DNA from: Bacillota bacterium
GTDB lineage: Bacteria; Bacillota; Clostridia; Christensenellales; CAG-138
DNA: 6,707 nt
Direction of reading: 5' to 3'
NCBI GenBank assembly: GCA_023435855.1
Contig: JAEZLG010000234.1
Coordinates: 1 to 6,707, forward strand
Made by a program: the position numbers and the translations under genes. Of this stretch, positions 1 to 6,111 are shown in pieces; within the stretch, counting starts at the first letter, position 1; every line of letters begins with the position of its first letter. Under the pieces are notes generated by a model. The model ran no database searches. It had not been told where the DNA came from and saw nothing but the letters and a program-made list of their open reading frames with translations.

Positions 1-2
1 AT

Positions 3-1046
3 AACAAAGGTGAGTTTTGCTACTGGTGGGGCTTTGAAAGCCTACCCGAGGTAAACGAACTTAACGAAAGCTACAAGGCGTTTATACATCAGGTGCTTCT
101 AAAATGGGCAGATTGCGGCGCTACTTCGTGGCGGCTTGATGTGGCCGATGAATTGCCGGATGAATTTATCGCATTTTTACGTAAAGAGCTTAAGGCCATA
201 GACCCTGAAGGCGTACTTTTAGGCGAGGTCTGGGACGATGCCTCCAACAAAGAAGGTTTTTGTGCCCGCCGAAAATATGTGGATGGGCACGAGCTTGACA
301 GCGCTATGGGCTACCCGTTTAAAAATGCTGTTTTCGACTTTTTGCTTTCTCGTACCGATGCTGAGGGGTTTGCATCAAGTCTTTTAACGATACAGGAAAA
401 TTATCCCAAGCCATTCTACGACGCACAGCTCAATATATTGGGCAGCCACGATACAATACGCGCGTTGAGCGTGCTGTCGGGTGCACCAAAACGCGATGCA
501 CTGACCATGGAGCAGCAAAGGGTATATAAGAGCGATGAAACGGAGCTTAAGCGCGGGCGAAAGCGGCTCATGCTTGCGGCTTTCATCCAAATGGCGGTTC
601 CCGGCGTTCCTTGCATATACTATGGTGACGAGGTAGGGCTTGTTGGTTTGTCGGATCCGTTTTGCCGAGCAACGTATCCTTGGGGCCGTGAGGATGCGGA
701 AATTTTAGGCTTCTATCGCACGATTACGCGTATTCGGACAGAAAGTGCGGCGTTAAAACGCGGTATGTGCGGCTTTGCGGCATTTGGTAAAGATGTGTTT
801 TCGGTGCTCAGGTGTTTTGAGCACGAAAGCGTTCTAACGATTGTTAACCGCTCGGAGGAAATAGTAGAGGTCAAGCTTCAAGCCAAAAACTTTTCGGATG
901 GGCCGGACGCCGGTGCGCTTACTTTGGCAAACACATACCGCGACGTGTTCAAAGGCGGCATCGTACATACGCATAACGGCGTTTTAATGCTTACACTCGC
1001 GCCTTTATCGGGCGTTATGTTACTTTCCTATAACGACGAAATTTAG
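3..1046 (+). CDS. GH13 alpha-amylase family glycosidase (neopullulanase/cyclomaltodextrinase-like), 5'-truncated
   Basis: Hydrolyses alpha-glucosidic bonds in maltodextrin or related alpha-glucans; most likely cytoplasmic, though the N-terminus cannot be checked. The reading frame is open from the window edge and 347 codons are visible, so roughly the last 60% of a neopullulanase-sized enzyme is present. GH13 landmarks appear in order: LPEVNE (region V), SWRLDVADEL with the nucleophile Asp at 138-140, LLGEVWDD with the acid/base Glu at 225-227, and LGSHDT with the transition-state Asp at 450-452. GVPCIYYGDEVGL and the YPWGR segment follow, then a beta-rich C-terminal domain. Region I (DxxxNH) lies upstream of the window. 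The usual Gly/Phe before RLD is Ser-Trp here, which may affect the subsite next to the nucleophile. The GTG at 93 is internal, because homology continues upstream of it. Family assignment is firm; exact substrate is inferred. Confidence 0.93.
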   Translation, partial: NKGEFCYWWGFESLPEVNELNESYKAFIHQVLLKWADCGATSWRLDVADELPDEFIAFLRKELKAIDPEGVLLGEVWDDASNKEGFCARRKYVDGHELDSAMGYPFKNAVFDFLLSRTDAEGFASSLLTIQENYPKPFYDAQLNILGSHDTIRALSVLSGAPKRDALTMEQQRVYKSDETELKRGRKRLMLAAFIQMAVPGVPCIYYGDEVGLVGLSDPFCRATYPWGREDAEILGFYRTITRIRTESAALKRGMCGFAAFGKDVFSVLRCFEHESVLTIVNRSEEIVEVKLQAKNFSDGPDAGALTLANTYRDVFKGGIVHTHNGVLMLTLAPLSGVMLLSYNDEI

Positions 1047-1064
1047 AAAAGCAAGGGATCAAAT

Positions 1065-1499
1065 ATGTTTCAGGGCAGATATGGGCATGACAAGCTAAAC
1101 CGTACGATTTTCATCACGGGACTCGTGATGAGCGTACTTTCGCTTCTTTTTTCGTTTTTAAAGGTACCCGCGGTTTCCATGGCAGCGAGTGTACTTTCAT
1201 GGATACTTCTGGCTCTGGGCATATTGCGCATGTTCTCACGAAACTTCTACGCGCGGCAGCAGGAGCTCAAGCAATACATGCTTTTTGAAAACAAGGTTAT
1301 GCAATGGTGGCGGAGTACGTTTCAAACGGGCGGCTTCAAAAAACGGACGGACAACATACGCTCTTTCTCGCAGGAGCGCCGCAAATTTAAATACCTCGTT
1401 TGCCCGCAATGCTCACAAAAACTGCGCGTCCCGCGTGGTAAGGGAAAAATTCGTGTCACCTGCACCAAGTGCAGCTGCAAATTTGAGGCGAGAAGCTAG
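1065..1499 (+). CDS. Small two-TM membrane protein with C-terminal zinc ribbon, function unknown
   Basis: Not assigned to a named function. The 144-aa protein has two hydrophobic segments at about residues 14-34 and 37-57, separated by a short Pro-containing turn. A basic, aromatic cytoplasmic linker follows (about 58-110). It ends in a Cys4 zinc ribbon, CPQC (113-116) and CTKC (133-136), with the intervening RVPRGKGKIRVT pattern typical of small zinc-ribbon domains. Both termini are predicted to be cytoplasmic. The ATG has a moderate Shine-Dalgarno site (AAGGGA) and lies 18 nt after the GH13 stop, so the two are probably cotranscribed, though no functional link is evident. The ribbon could bind protein, nucleic acid or simply metal; the sequence does not say which. 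Confidence 0.85.
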   Translation: MFQGRYGHDKLNRTIFITGLVMSVLSLLFSFLKVPAVSMAASVLSWILLALGILRMFSRNFYARQQELKQYMLFENKVMQWWRSTFQTGGFKKRTDNIRSFSQERRKFKYLVCPQCSQKLRVPRGKGKIRVTCTKCSCKFEARS

Positions 1500-1515
1500 G
1501 GTGTGTCCACTTTTC

Positions 1516-1542
1516 AAACACGCCTAAAATTAAGGTGTTTTT
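1516..1542 (+). terminator. Weak terminator-like hairpin after the zinc-ribbon gene
   Basis: AAACA-CG-CCT (1516-1525) can pair with AGGTGTTT (1533-1540) around a 7-nt AT-rich loop, with a 2-nt bulge, and ends in a TTTTT run. An alternative stem pairs GGTGTGT (1500-1506) with ACACGCC (1518-1524). The stems are short and AT-rich, so termination may be inefficient. It lies between the GH13/zinc-ribbon pair and the DUF1858/queT pair, where a transcriptional break would make sense. Confidence 0.35.
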
Positions 1543-1554
1543 CGCATCCATTTG

Positions 1555-1563
1555 TGATACACT
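1555..1563 (+). promoter_or_regulatory. Candidate extended -10 promoter for DUF1858-queT
   Basis: TGATACACT has the TGn extended -10 dinucleotide and matches TATAAT at 4 of 6 positions. No convincing -35 box lies 16-18 nt upstream. It is correctly placed to give a leader of about 25 nt before the ATG at 1593. Supported only by position and the partial match. Confidence 0.3.
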
Positions 1564-1592
1564 AACAACATACTCTGAAAGGAAGATATACT

Positions 1593-1802
1593 ATGGCAAC
1601 TATCAATAAGAATATGACCATCGCGGAGATTTTAAAGACAGACAGCGGTATTGCCGATATACTCATGGCTTCGGGCATGCATTGTTTGGGCTGTATTATG
1701 GCCCACGGAGAGGATCTCGAACAGGCCTGTGCCGTACACGGCATCGACGCAGTAAGCCTTGAGAGCAAAATCAACCAATATCTTGAAGCACAGAACGCGT
1801 AA
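1593..1802 (+). CDS. DUF1858 / hybrid-cluster-protein-associated redox disulfide domain protein
   Basis: A 69-aa stand-alone protein of the small family often seen beside hybrid cluster (prismane) genes or fused to redox proteins in anaerobes (TIGR03980/DUF1858). The diagnostic stretch is GMHCLGC at residues 28-34, a CxxC pair (C31, C34), followed by AHGEDLEQACAVHGID with a third conserved Cys (C46). The N-terminal ITIAEIL-like strand/helix before the CxxC is also typical. It is presumably cytoplasmic and redox-active or metal-binding, but its biochemical role is not established. AAAGGAAG at 1578-1585 is a good ribosome binding site, 7 nt before the ATG. The next gene begins 6 nt after its stop, so it is almost certainly cotranscribed with queT. 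No hybrid cluster protein gene is in the window. Confidence 0.9.
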   Translation: MATINKNMTIAEILKTDSGIADILMASGMHCLGCIMAHGEDLEQACAVHGIDAVSLESKINQYLEAQNA

Positions 1803-1808
1803 CGCACG

Positions 1809-2288
1809 ATGAGCGTCAAATCCATCGTAAGGGGCGCCCTCATCGGGGCGCTCTATGTTTTATTAACGCTCGCCGTGCAGCCTATAAGCTCCGGACTCAT
1901 GCAGCTTCGTGTGTCGGAGGCACTAAGTGTGCTTCCGTATTTTACGCCTGCCGCCGTACCGGGGCTATTTATCGGTTGTTTTGTTGCAAACCTTATTATG
2001 GGAAGTCCGATTTGGGATGTGGTTTTCGGCAGCCTCGCTACGCTTTTAGCTGCTGCGGCAACGTACGGGATAAAAAAAGCGGGTCTGTCAAAATGGCTCG
2101 CACCGCTTCCCGCGGTACTGATTAACGCTGTAATTGTCGGGTATATTTTAACCTATGTATACGAAGTGGGCGTGCCTTTTGAGATAAGCGCACTCTATGT
2201 AGGGGCAGGGCAGGCAATCTCCTGCTATTTGCTCGGGATGCCGCTTTTGTTCGGATTAGAGAAGTTCGGCAAAAAGATGTTTGCGTAG
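1809..2288 (+). CDS. queT: QueT family transporter, ECF S-component (putative queuosine precursor uptake)
   Basis: The 159-aa, highly hydrophobic protein resembles the substrate-binding S-component of energy-coupling-factor transporters of the QueT family (formerly DUF988). These are thought to import queuosine precursors such as preQ1 or queuine for tRNA modification. About five or six membrane segments span residues 7-152. The family signature is clear near the N-terminus: LRVSEALSVLPYFTPAAVPG, then LFIGCFVANLI and the SPIWDVVFGSLATLLAA segment. Length matches the family. The EcfA/A'/T module is not in the window, as expected for group II S-components encoded apart from it. The start has no Shine-Dalgarno sequence and lies 6 nt after the DUF1858 stop, suggesting translational coupling. 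The substrate is inferred from the family; no preQ1 riboswitch was recognised upstream. Confidence 0.88.
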   Translation: MSVKSIVRGALIGALYVLLTLAVQPISSGLMQLRVSEALSVLPYFTPAAVPGLFIGCFVANLIMGSPIWDVVFGSLATLLAAAATYGIKKAGLSKWLAPLPAVLINAVIVGYILTYVYEVGVPFEISALYVGAGQAISCYLLGMPLLFGLEKFGKKMFA

Positions 2289-2293
2289 AAAAC

Positions 2294-2330
2294 AGAGTTG
2301 AACCATTGCGGTTCAACTCTACTTTTATAT
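2294..2330. terminator. Bidirectional intrinsic terminator between convergent operons
   Basis: AGAGTTGAACC (2294-2304) and GGTTCAACTCT (2310-2320) form a perfect 11-bp stem with an ATTGC loop. On the + strand it is followed by ACTTTTATAT; on the - strand it is followed by GTTTTC. It starts 6 nt after the queT stop and lies 5 nt beyond the minus-strand DUF6320 stop, so one hairpin can end both converging transcripts. Confidence 0.9.
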
Positions 2331-3023
2331 ATGAAATCTTCTGTCGAGCTCCGCGGTAACGTTCTTTCTGCCGAATAGGAAGAGCCCGCCGATGGTAAGC
2401 GCCGAGCAGGCAGCGGCGAGTATGCTCGGGTAAATGGGCTCAGCCACATTAAACAGCACGAGAAGAAGCGGAATAAAACCGATAACGCAAAGGGATATCT
2501 GCGAGATCACATAGTCTTTTAAAGTATGGCGCTTTCGAAGCATCAGCACGTTGATGGCTAAGATGAAGCCGATAAAGATAAAAGGCATCGTATAAGAAAC
2601 AGCCCAGCTAGCCTGGATGATCACTCTTTCACTGTCAGAAAACGCATTGATCGCTAAGAGCATAAGCGCTATGCCGACTGCATGCGCCATGAGTTTGAGA
2701 CCCAGGTGTACGCGTTTTTTGAAGGTAATGAGGCCGCAAAGCCATACATAAAGAACCGGTGCCGCAACGAGTGCGCTCCAAAGATGATTGTTCCACGTCA
2801 GAAGATTGATGAGTATGCAGACCACAATCGTTGTAACGCAAATGCCGCTGTAGATAAGTGCAAGAAGGCGGCTGCGCCGCGTAAACGGCGCAAAGTCGGG
2901 ATATGTCTCGACAAGATTTACGTCCTCACGCACCGGCAATTTCTCATGACAGAGCGGGCAAATATCTGTTTTTGTGGAGATGGAGACCTTACATGCCTCG
3001 CAATATTGCAAATTAGAAATCAT
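2325..3023 (-). CDS. DUF6320 family membrane protein with N-terminal zinc ribbon
   Basis: The 232-aa protein begins with a short Cys4 zinc ribbon, CEAC (residues 8-11) and CPLC (22-25). About six transmembrane helices follow (approximately 53-75, 79-101, 108-129, 136-161, 171-191, 197-218) and a short basic tail. This architecture, and its place directly after a condensation-domain gene, match DUF6320 proteins of Bacillota; no biochemical function is known for the family. The ATG lies inside the 3' end of the upstream gene (11-nt overlap), with AAGGGA 5 nt before it, so translation is coupled. It is the last gene of the minus-strand operon and ends just before the bidirectional terminator. 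A membrane partner or transporter for the product of the adjacent acyltransferase homologue is a guess based on the conserved pairing. Confidence 0.85.
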   Translation of the reverse strand: MISNLQYCEACKVSISTKTDICPLCHEKLPVREDVNLVETYPDFAPFTRRSRLLALIYSGICVTTIVVCILINLLTWNNHLWSALVAAPVLYVWLCGLITFKKRVHLGLKLMAHAVGIALMLLAINAFSDSERVIIQASWAVSYTMPFIFIGFILAINVLMLRKRHTLKDYVISQISLCVIGFIPLLLVLFNVAEPIYPSILAAACSALTIGGLFLFGRKNVTAELDRRFHI

Positions 3024-4311
3024 AGTTTTCCCTTAAATTGCTTTGTATCTCAACCTCAAGCCCCTCGCTTGCAAGGAACATGAAAAACTGACGTTCAAAT
3101 TCGGTTTCATAAAGAGATCGTAATATGCTGATTGTCAACCTTCCGTTGCAGGAGGCCACGCCTACGCCGTGGGTAAGTTGATTGCCAACGGACAGGTTAA
3201 AGTCAAAATCCTTAACGTGCTTTGCCATGCTCTCAGGAAGCCGCACGTCTCCTAAGTTCGATAGTGTTACGGTGGACAGCAATGAGCCAAGCATATGGTT
3301 TGTGATGCGAAGCGCCAGGATTTTAAGAGGCAGCGGGCTAAGCCTCAATGCGATGTTTTTTTCTGCTGCCACGTTGGCGTTTAAATACCCCTGCAGCTTT
3401 TCCTTCTTTGTTTCAAAGGCGAATTGGCCTTTGACAAGCGAAAGTATATCCTCAAACGTTAGCGTGAGATGCTTGCAGGGAATGCTTGTATGGAAAAAGA
3501 GTGAAAAATTGCGAAGTGTACTAGAGCCGTAATAACGGCGCATATTCACCGGCACGCAAATATTGATGGGGCGCTTGGAGCGTTGGATGAACGGGTCGGA
3601 CTTGTATACGGCGTAAGCCAACGCGGCGGATAGATACTGCGTAAGCGTCGCGCCGCGCTTGCGCGCAGCGTTGAGTGCTTCGTTCACATCGAGCTTTCCG
3701 TTGATGGCACCATAACCGCCCATGGCGGAAATACGTGTACCTTGTAGGCGGTAAGCGGGTTTAACATCGCCGCGGTCGGTGGGTGAGCCCGTAAAGTTTT
3801 TAATAAAGCTGTCTTCCGTTTCAGCAGGCGATGGCTTTTCGTCTACGGTGAGCACAAGACCGTCCGCTGAAAGCTCGTTTCCCATCAGCTCCAGATAGCG
3901 GTAGGTGATAGCCTTTAAAAACTCGAGCGCTCCCGTGCCGTCACAAAGGCTATGGAAGGTCTCAAGCGTAATGCGGTTGTTGTAGTAAGATACCGTAAAA
4001 TGGTATCCGTTGTTTGAAAGTGTATCGATATGCGCGTTCATGTAGGGGGATTCTGCGCGCACCTTGGGCATACGCTCGTTGTACTCGTAATAGTTCCAAA
4101 AGATTCCACGTCTGAGGAGTACATACAGCGTGGGGAAGCGCGGCTTTAAATCCTCCACCGCGCGCTGTAAAAAAGCGCGGTTAACGGGCTTCTCCATATT
4201 TACGCTGATGCGAAATACGCAGCTGTGCTTAGGGGTTGTGATTGCGGGATAAAGCTTTGCAGCATTATCGAGGGGGAACCACTTGTTGTTTGTATCTGCT
4301 GCCGTGCTCAC
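3013..4311 (-). CDS. Condensation-domain / alcohol acetyltransferase-like protein (COG4908-type)
   Basis: The 432-aa protein is a stand-alone member of the CoA-dependent acyltransferase/NRPS condensation superfamily. The active-site motif HxxxDG is present as HSLCDG (H120, D124, G125), followed by TGALEFLKA. The N-terminal half has the expected layout, including an early PLDNAAKLYP segment and an FxRAVEDLxPRFPTL-like helix. The C-terminal half carries LSNLGDVRLP (about residue 347) and the NGRLTISI strand typical of these two-lobed enzymes. Members transfer acyl groups to alcohol or amine acceptors, but neither substrate can be read from the sequence. The start is GTG, preceded by a strong AAAGGTGG site 6 nt upstream. 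It begins 35 nt after the signal peptidase stop with no terminator between, so it is probably in the same operon. The 11-nt overlap with DUF6320 indicates a functional pair. Confidence 0.85.
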   Translation of the reverse strand: MSTAADTNNKWFPLDNAAKLYPAITTPKHSCVFRISVNMEKPVNRAFLQRAVEDLKPRFPTLYVLLRRGIFWNYYEYNERMPKVRAESPYMNAHIDTLSNNGYHFTVSYYNNRITLETFHSLCDGTGALEFLKAITYRYLELMGNELSADGLVLTVDEKPSPAETEDSFIKNFTGSPTDRGDVKPAYRLQGTRISAMGGYGAINGKLDVNEALNAARKRGATLTQYLSAALAYAVYKSDPFIQRSKRPINICVPVNMRRYYGSSTLRNFSLFFHTSIPCKHLTLTFEDILSLVKGQFAFETKKEKLQGYLNANVAAEKNIALRLSPLPLKILALRITNHMLGSLLSTVTLSNLGDVRLPESMAKHVKDFDFNLSVGNQLTHGVGVASCNGRLTISILRSLYETEFERQFFMFLASEGLEVEIQSNLRENYDF

Positions 4312-4346
4312 GGTTTACCACCTTTGTTAAAAATAGCGAAAATGCG

Positions 4347-4943
4347 TTATAGTGGGCGGAAATTTGAAATCGGCCAAACCACGGCACGCGCCTTGCCCAC
4401 GATACGGTAATACGGTATAGGACCGACCGCAAGAAGATGCCGGCTGTCCATGCTGTTGTTGCGGTTGTCACCCATCACGAAAATACAGCGATTGGGCACC
4501 TGAAATGGAGGCATATCGCGATAAATATAATCGTTCCAATAAGCGCTTTCGTCAATCGCAGCACCGTTTACGTAAACGACACCGTCTAAAACCGCCACGG
4601 TATCGCCGGGAAGGCCAATCACACGCTTCACGGCGGGAATCGAATAATTGGGATAATAAACGATCACGATTTCACCATGTTTAGGTTCTGTAAACCAGTA
4701 GCTCATCTTATCCACAAACATCTTTTCGTTGTTGAAAAGCGTGCTTTCCATGGAGGGACCGTCCACGCGGATGGGCTCGAATATAAAAAGGCGTATCGCT
4801 AAAGCAAATAATGCAACAAACACCACGTAGAAGAACAGATTTCGGTTTTCGGCGCTTTTATAGCTTGCATCGTCCTTGTGGAGACGTTCGGACGCATCCA
4901 TGTAAGCTCTTTTTTCGTGCTTTTTCAAATCGAGTGCTTGCAC
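4347..4943 (-). CDS. lepB: Type I signal peptidase (second active paralogue)
   Basis: Membrane-bound Ser/Lys endopeptidase (family S26) that removes signal peptides from secreted proteins on the outer face of the membrane. With the GTG at 4943 as start it is 198 aa. It has a charged cytoplasmic N-tail containing DASERLHKDDASYKSAEN, one TM helix at about 37-55, and then all catalytic boxes: GPSMESTL (Ser64), VKRVIGLPGD (Lys106) and GDNRNNSMDSR (158-168). An in-frame ATG at 4973 would overlap the upstream stop as ATGA and add 10 residues. The GTG is preferred because AGAGGAG sits 7 nt upstream and because this start gives exactly the length and alignment of the paralogue at 5515-6111. The two active copies are about two-thirds identical by eye, consistent with tandem duplication. 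Confidence 0.93.
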   Translation of the reverse strand: MQALDLKKHEKRAYMDASERLHKDDASYKSAENRNLFFYVVFVALFALAIRLFIFEPIRVDGPSMESTLFNNEKMFVDKMSYWFTEPKHGEIVIVYYPNYSIPAVKRVIGLPGDTVAVLDGVVYVNGAAIDESAYWNDYIYRDMPPFQVPNRCIFVMGDNRNNSMDSRHLLAVGPIPYYRIVGKARAVVWPISNFRPL

Positions 4944-4950
4944 GCCTTCT

Positions 4951-4957
4951 CTCCTCT
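4951..4957 (-). promoter_or_regulatory. Shine-Dalgarno site deciding the start of the second signal peptidase
   Basis: AGAGGAG reads on the minus strand with 7 nt to the GTG at 4943. The competing ATG at 4973 (and the next codon, ATG at 4970) has only AAAAACGG before it. This site lies between the two candidate starts, so it can serve only the downstream GTG. Confidence 0.75.
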
Positions 4958-4969
4958 TACCTTTTACCA

Positions 4970-5518
4970 TCATCCGTTTTTAACGAAATAATTCAGGCTT
5001 TTAAGCGGTGCTACGCGAAGCGCAGCACGTCCCACAAGTTGCTCGTAGGATACGATAAATGTATCGGGTGAAAACGCGGCTTGCGGTCTTAGATCAGGCA
5101 GTAAAAAGAACTCTCCTCTATTGAGCGTTACAGCGTCCATATCCGCACATGCATCAGGTGCATAAGCGCTTTCATCAAGCAGTATGCCGTTTATAAATAC
5201 ATTTCCGCCGCGTATTTCAACTTCCTCGCCGGGTAGCGCTAAAATGCGGCCCAGGTAAACGGAAGCATCCTTCTCACTAAAGGCAAATACATCGCCGCGC
5301 GCGGGGGTAAATAAGACCTGCGATAGGCGGCTTATCAATATCACGTCACCCTGTTTAAAAAACGGTGCCATGCTCATGTCGCTTACGCTTAAGCCGTTGA
5401 ATACAAGGGTAAAAAAGAGCCCGCAAACAACCAAAGCCGCGCCGACGGAGTAAAGCCAAGTATAAACGCGCAGCCGTTTATATTCGCGGCGATTGCGTTT
5501 TACCCTCGCCCCGCTCAC
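4970..5518 (-). CDS. S26 signal-peptidase-like protein lacking the catalytic lysine (probable pseudoenzyme)
   Basis: This 182-aa protein has the signal peptidase I layout: a very basic N-terminus, one TM helix at about 21-41, and SVSDMSMAPFF with the Ser (S49) in the nucleophile position. RGDVFAF (74-80) and the LPGEEVEIRGGNVFINGILLDESAY block follow. The catalytic lysine position reads YLGRILALPGE, with Gly90 where active paralogues have Lys before Arg. The GDNRNxSxDSR box is replaced by LPDLRPQAAFSPDT. No nearby Lys or His takes the dyad position. By family rules it should not be a normal signal peptidase; it could be a chaperone, a regulator or a substrate-binding homologue. Its GTG start overlaps the upstream peptidase stop (GTGA) and has no Shine-Dalgarno site, so it probably depends on reinitiation. 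The frame is intact, which argues against a decaying pseudogene. Confidence 0.88.
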   Translation of the reverse strand: MSGARVKRNRREYKRLRVYTWLYSVGAALVVCGLFFTLVFNGLSVSDMSMAPFFKQGDVILISRLSQVLFTPARGDVFAFSEKDASVYLGRILALPGEEVEIRGGNVFINGILLDESAYAPDACADMDAVTLNRGEFFLLPDLRPQAAFSPDTFIVSYEQLVGRAALRVAPLKSLNYFVKNG

Positions 5519-6111
5519 AGCGCGCGGTGCGCATCAAAAGGCCAGACCACGGAGGTGGCTCTGCCCACGATGCGGTTAAAAGGTATGGGGCCGACAAAGA
5601 GTAAATCACGGCTGTCGCTGGAAAAATTACGATTATCGCCCATCACGAAAATGTTGTTTTCGGGTATCGTCACAGGGGCCATATCGCCGAATATGTAATC
5701 GTTCCAATACATGCTTTCATCGAGTTGCTTGCCGTTGACGTACACAGCACCATCCTGCACGGCGACAGTCTCACCCGGAAGGCCGATTACGCGCTTTACG
5801 CAGGATACCGTATGATCGGGGTAATAAACGATTACGATCTCGCCGCGCTTTGGCGCGCGAAACCAATAGCTCATCTTTTCCACAAACATTTGCTCATCGT
5901 TATGAAGCGTGTTGATCATGGACTCGCCGTCTACACGAATGGGTTCAAAAAGGAAAAGGCGAAGTGCTAACGCAAACACCACAACCAAGATTACATATAT
6001 GAAAAAACTAAGGTTTTCGGCCTTTTTGTAACTTATGTCGTCCTTATGGAACCGTTCGGAAGCGTCAAGAAATTGGCGGCTCTCACGTCGGCTCAGCCTA
6101 GTTTTCTTCAA
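5515..6111 (-). CDS. lepB: Type I signal peptidase (first active paralogue)
   Basis: 198-aa S26 signal peptidase with a cytoplasmic N-tail (DASERFHKDDISYKKAEN, residues 16-33), one TM helix at about 36-55, the nucleophile in GESMINTL (Ser64), the general base in VKRVIGLPGE (Lys106), and GDNRNFSSDSR at 158-168. It cleaves exported preproteins at the outer membrane face. The start is TTG: an in-frame TGA lies a few codons upstream, no other start codon precedes the conserved N-tail, and AAGGAG sits 9 nt before the TTG. The start lies within the 3' end of the DUF951 gene (14-nt overlap). Residue numbering of all catalytic boxes is identical to the copy at 4347-4943. Confidence 0.95.
   Translation of the reverse strand: MKKTRLSRRESRQFLDASERFHKDDISYKKAENLSFFIYVILVVVFALALRLFLFEPIRVDGESMINTLHNDEQMFVEKMSYWFRAPKRGEIVIVYYPDHTVSCVKRVIGLPGETVAVQDGAVYVNGKQLDESMYWNDYIFGDMAPVTIPENNIFVMGDNRNFSSDSRDLLFVGPIPFNRIVGRATSVVWPFDAHRAL

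Noticed and set aside
93..95. GTG at 93 as the start of the GH13 gene
   Set aside because: Family homology (YWWGFESLPEVNE) continues in the same frame to the window edge, and the catalytic region I must lie further upstream.
1500..1592. preQ1 riboswitch upstream of DUF1858-queT
   Set aside because: The class I core (GGTTC, ACACCC and an A-rich CTAA tail) is not present in order, and no class II layout was recognised. A covariance scan would settle it.
2682..3083. Open frame on the + strand opposite DUF6320 and the condensation gene
   Set aside because: No family motif or ribosome binding site, and it is antisense to two well-supported genes.
4346..4351. TATAAC on the minus strand as a promoter for the condensation-enzyme gene
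   Set aside because: It overlaps the signal peptidase stop codon, has no TTGACA-like box at 16-18 nt and no TGn extension. Operon read-through explains expression better.
4811..5071. + strand open frame across the signal peptidase junction
   Set aside because: Arg/Ser/Cys-rich antisense composition with no motif; shadow of the minus-strand genes.
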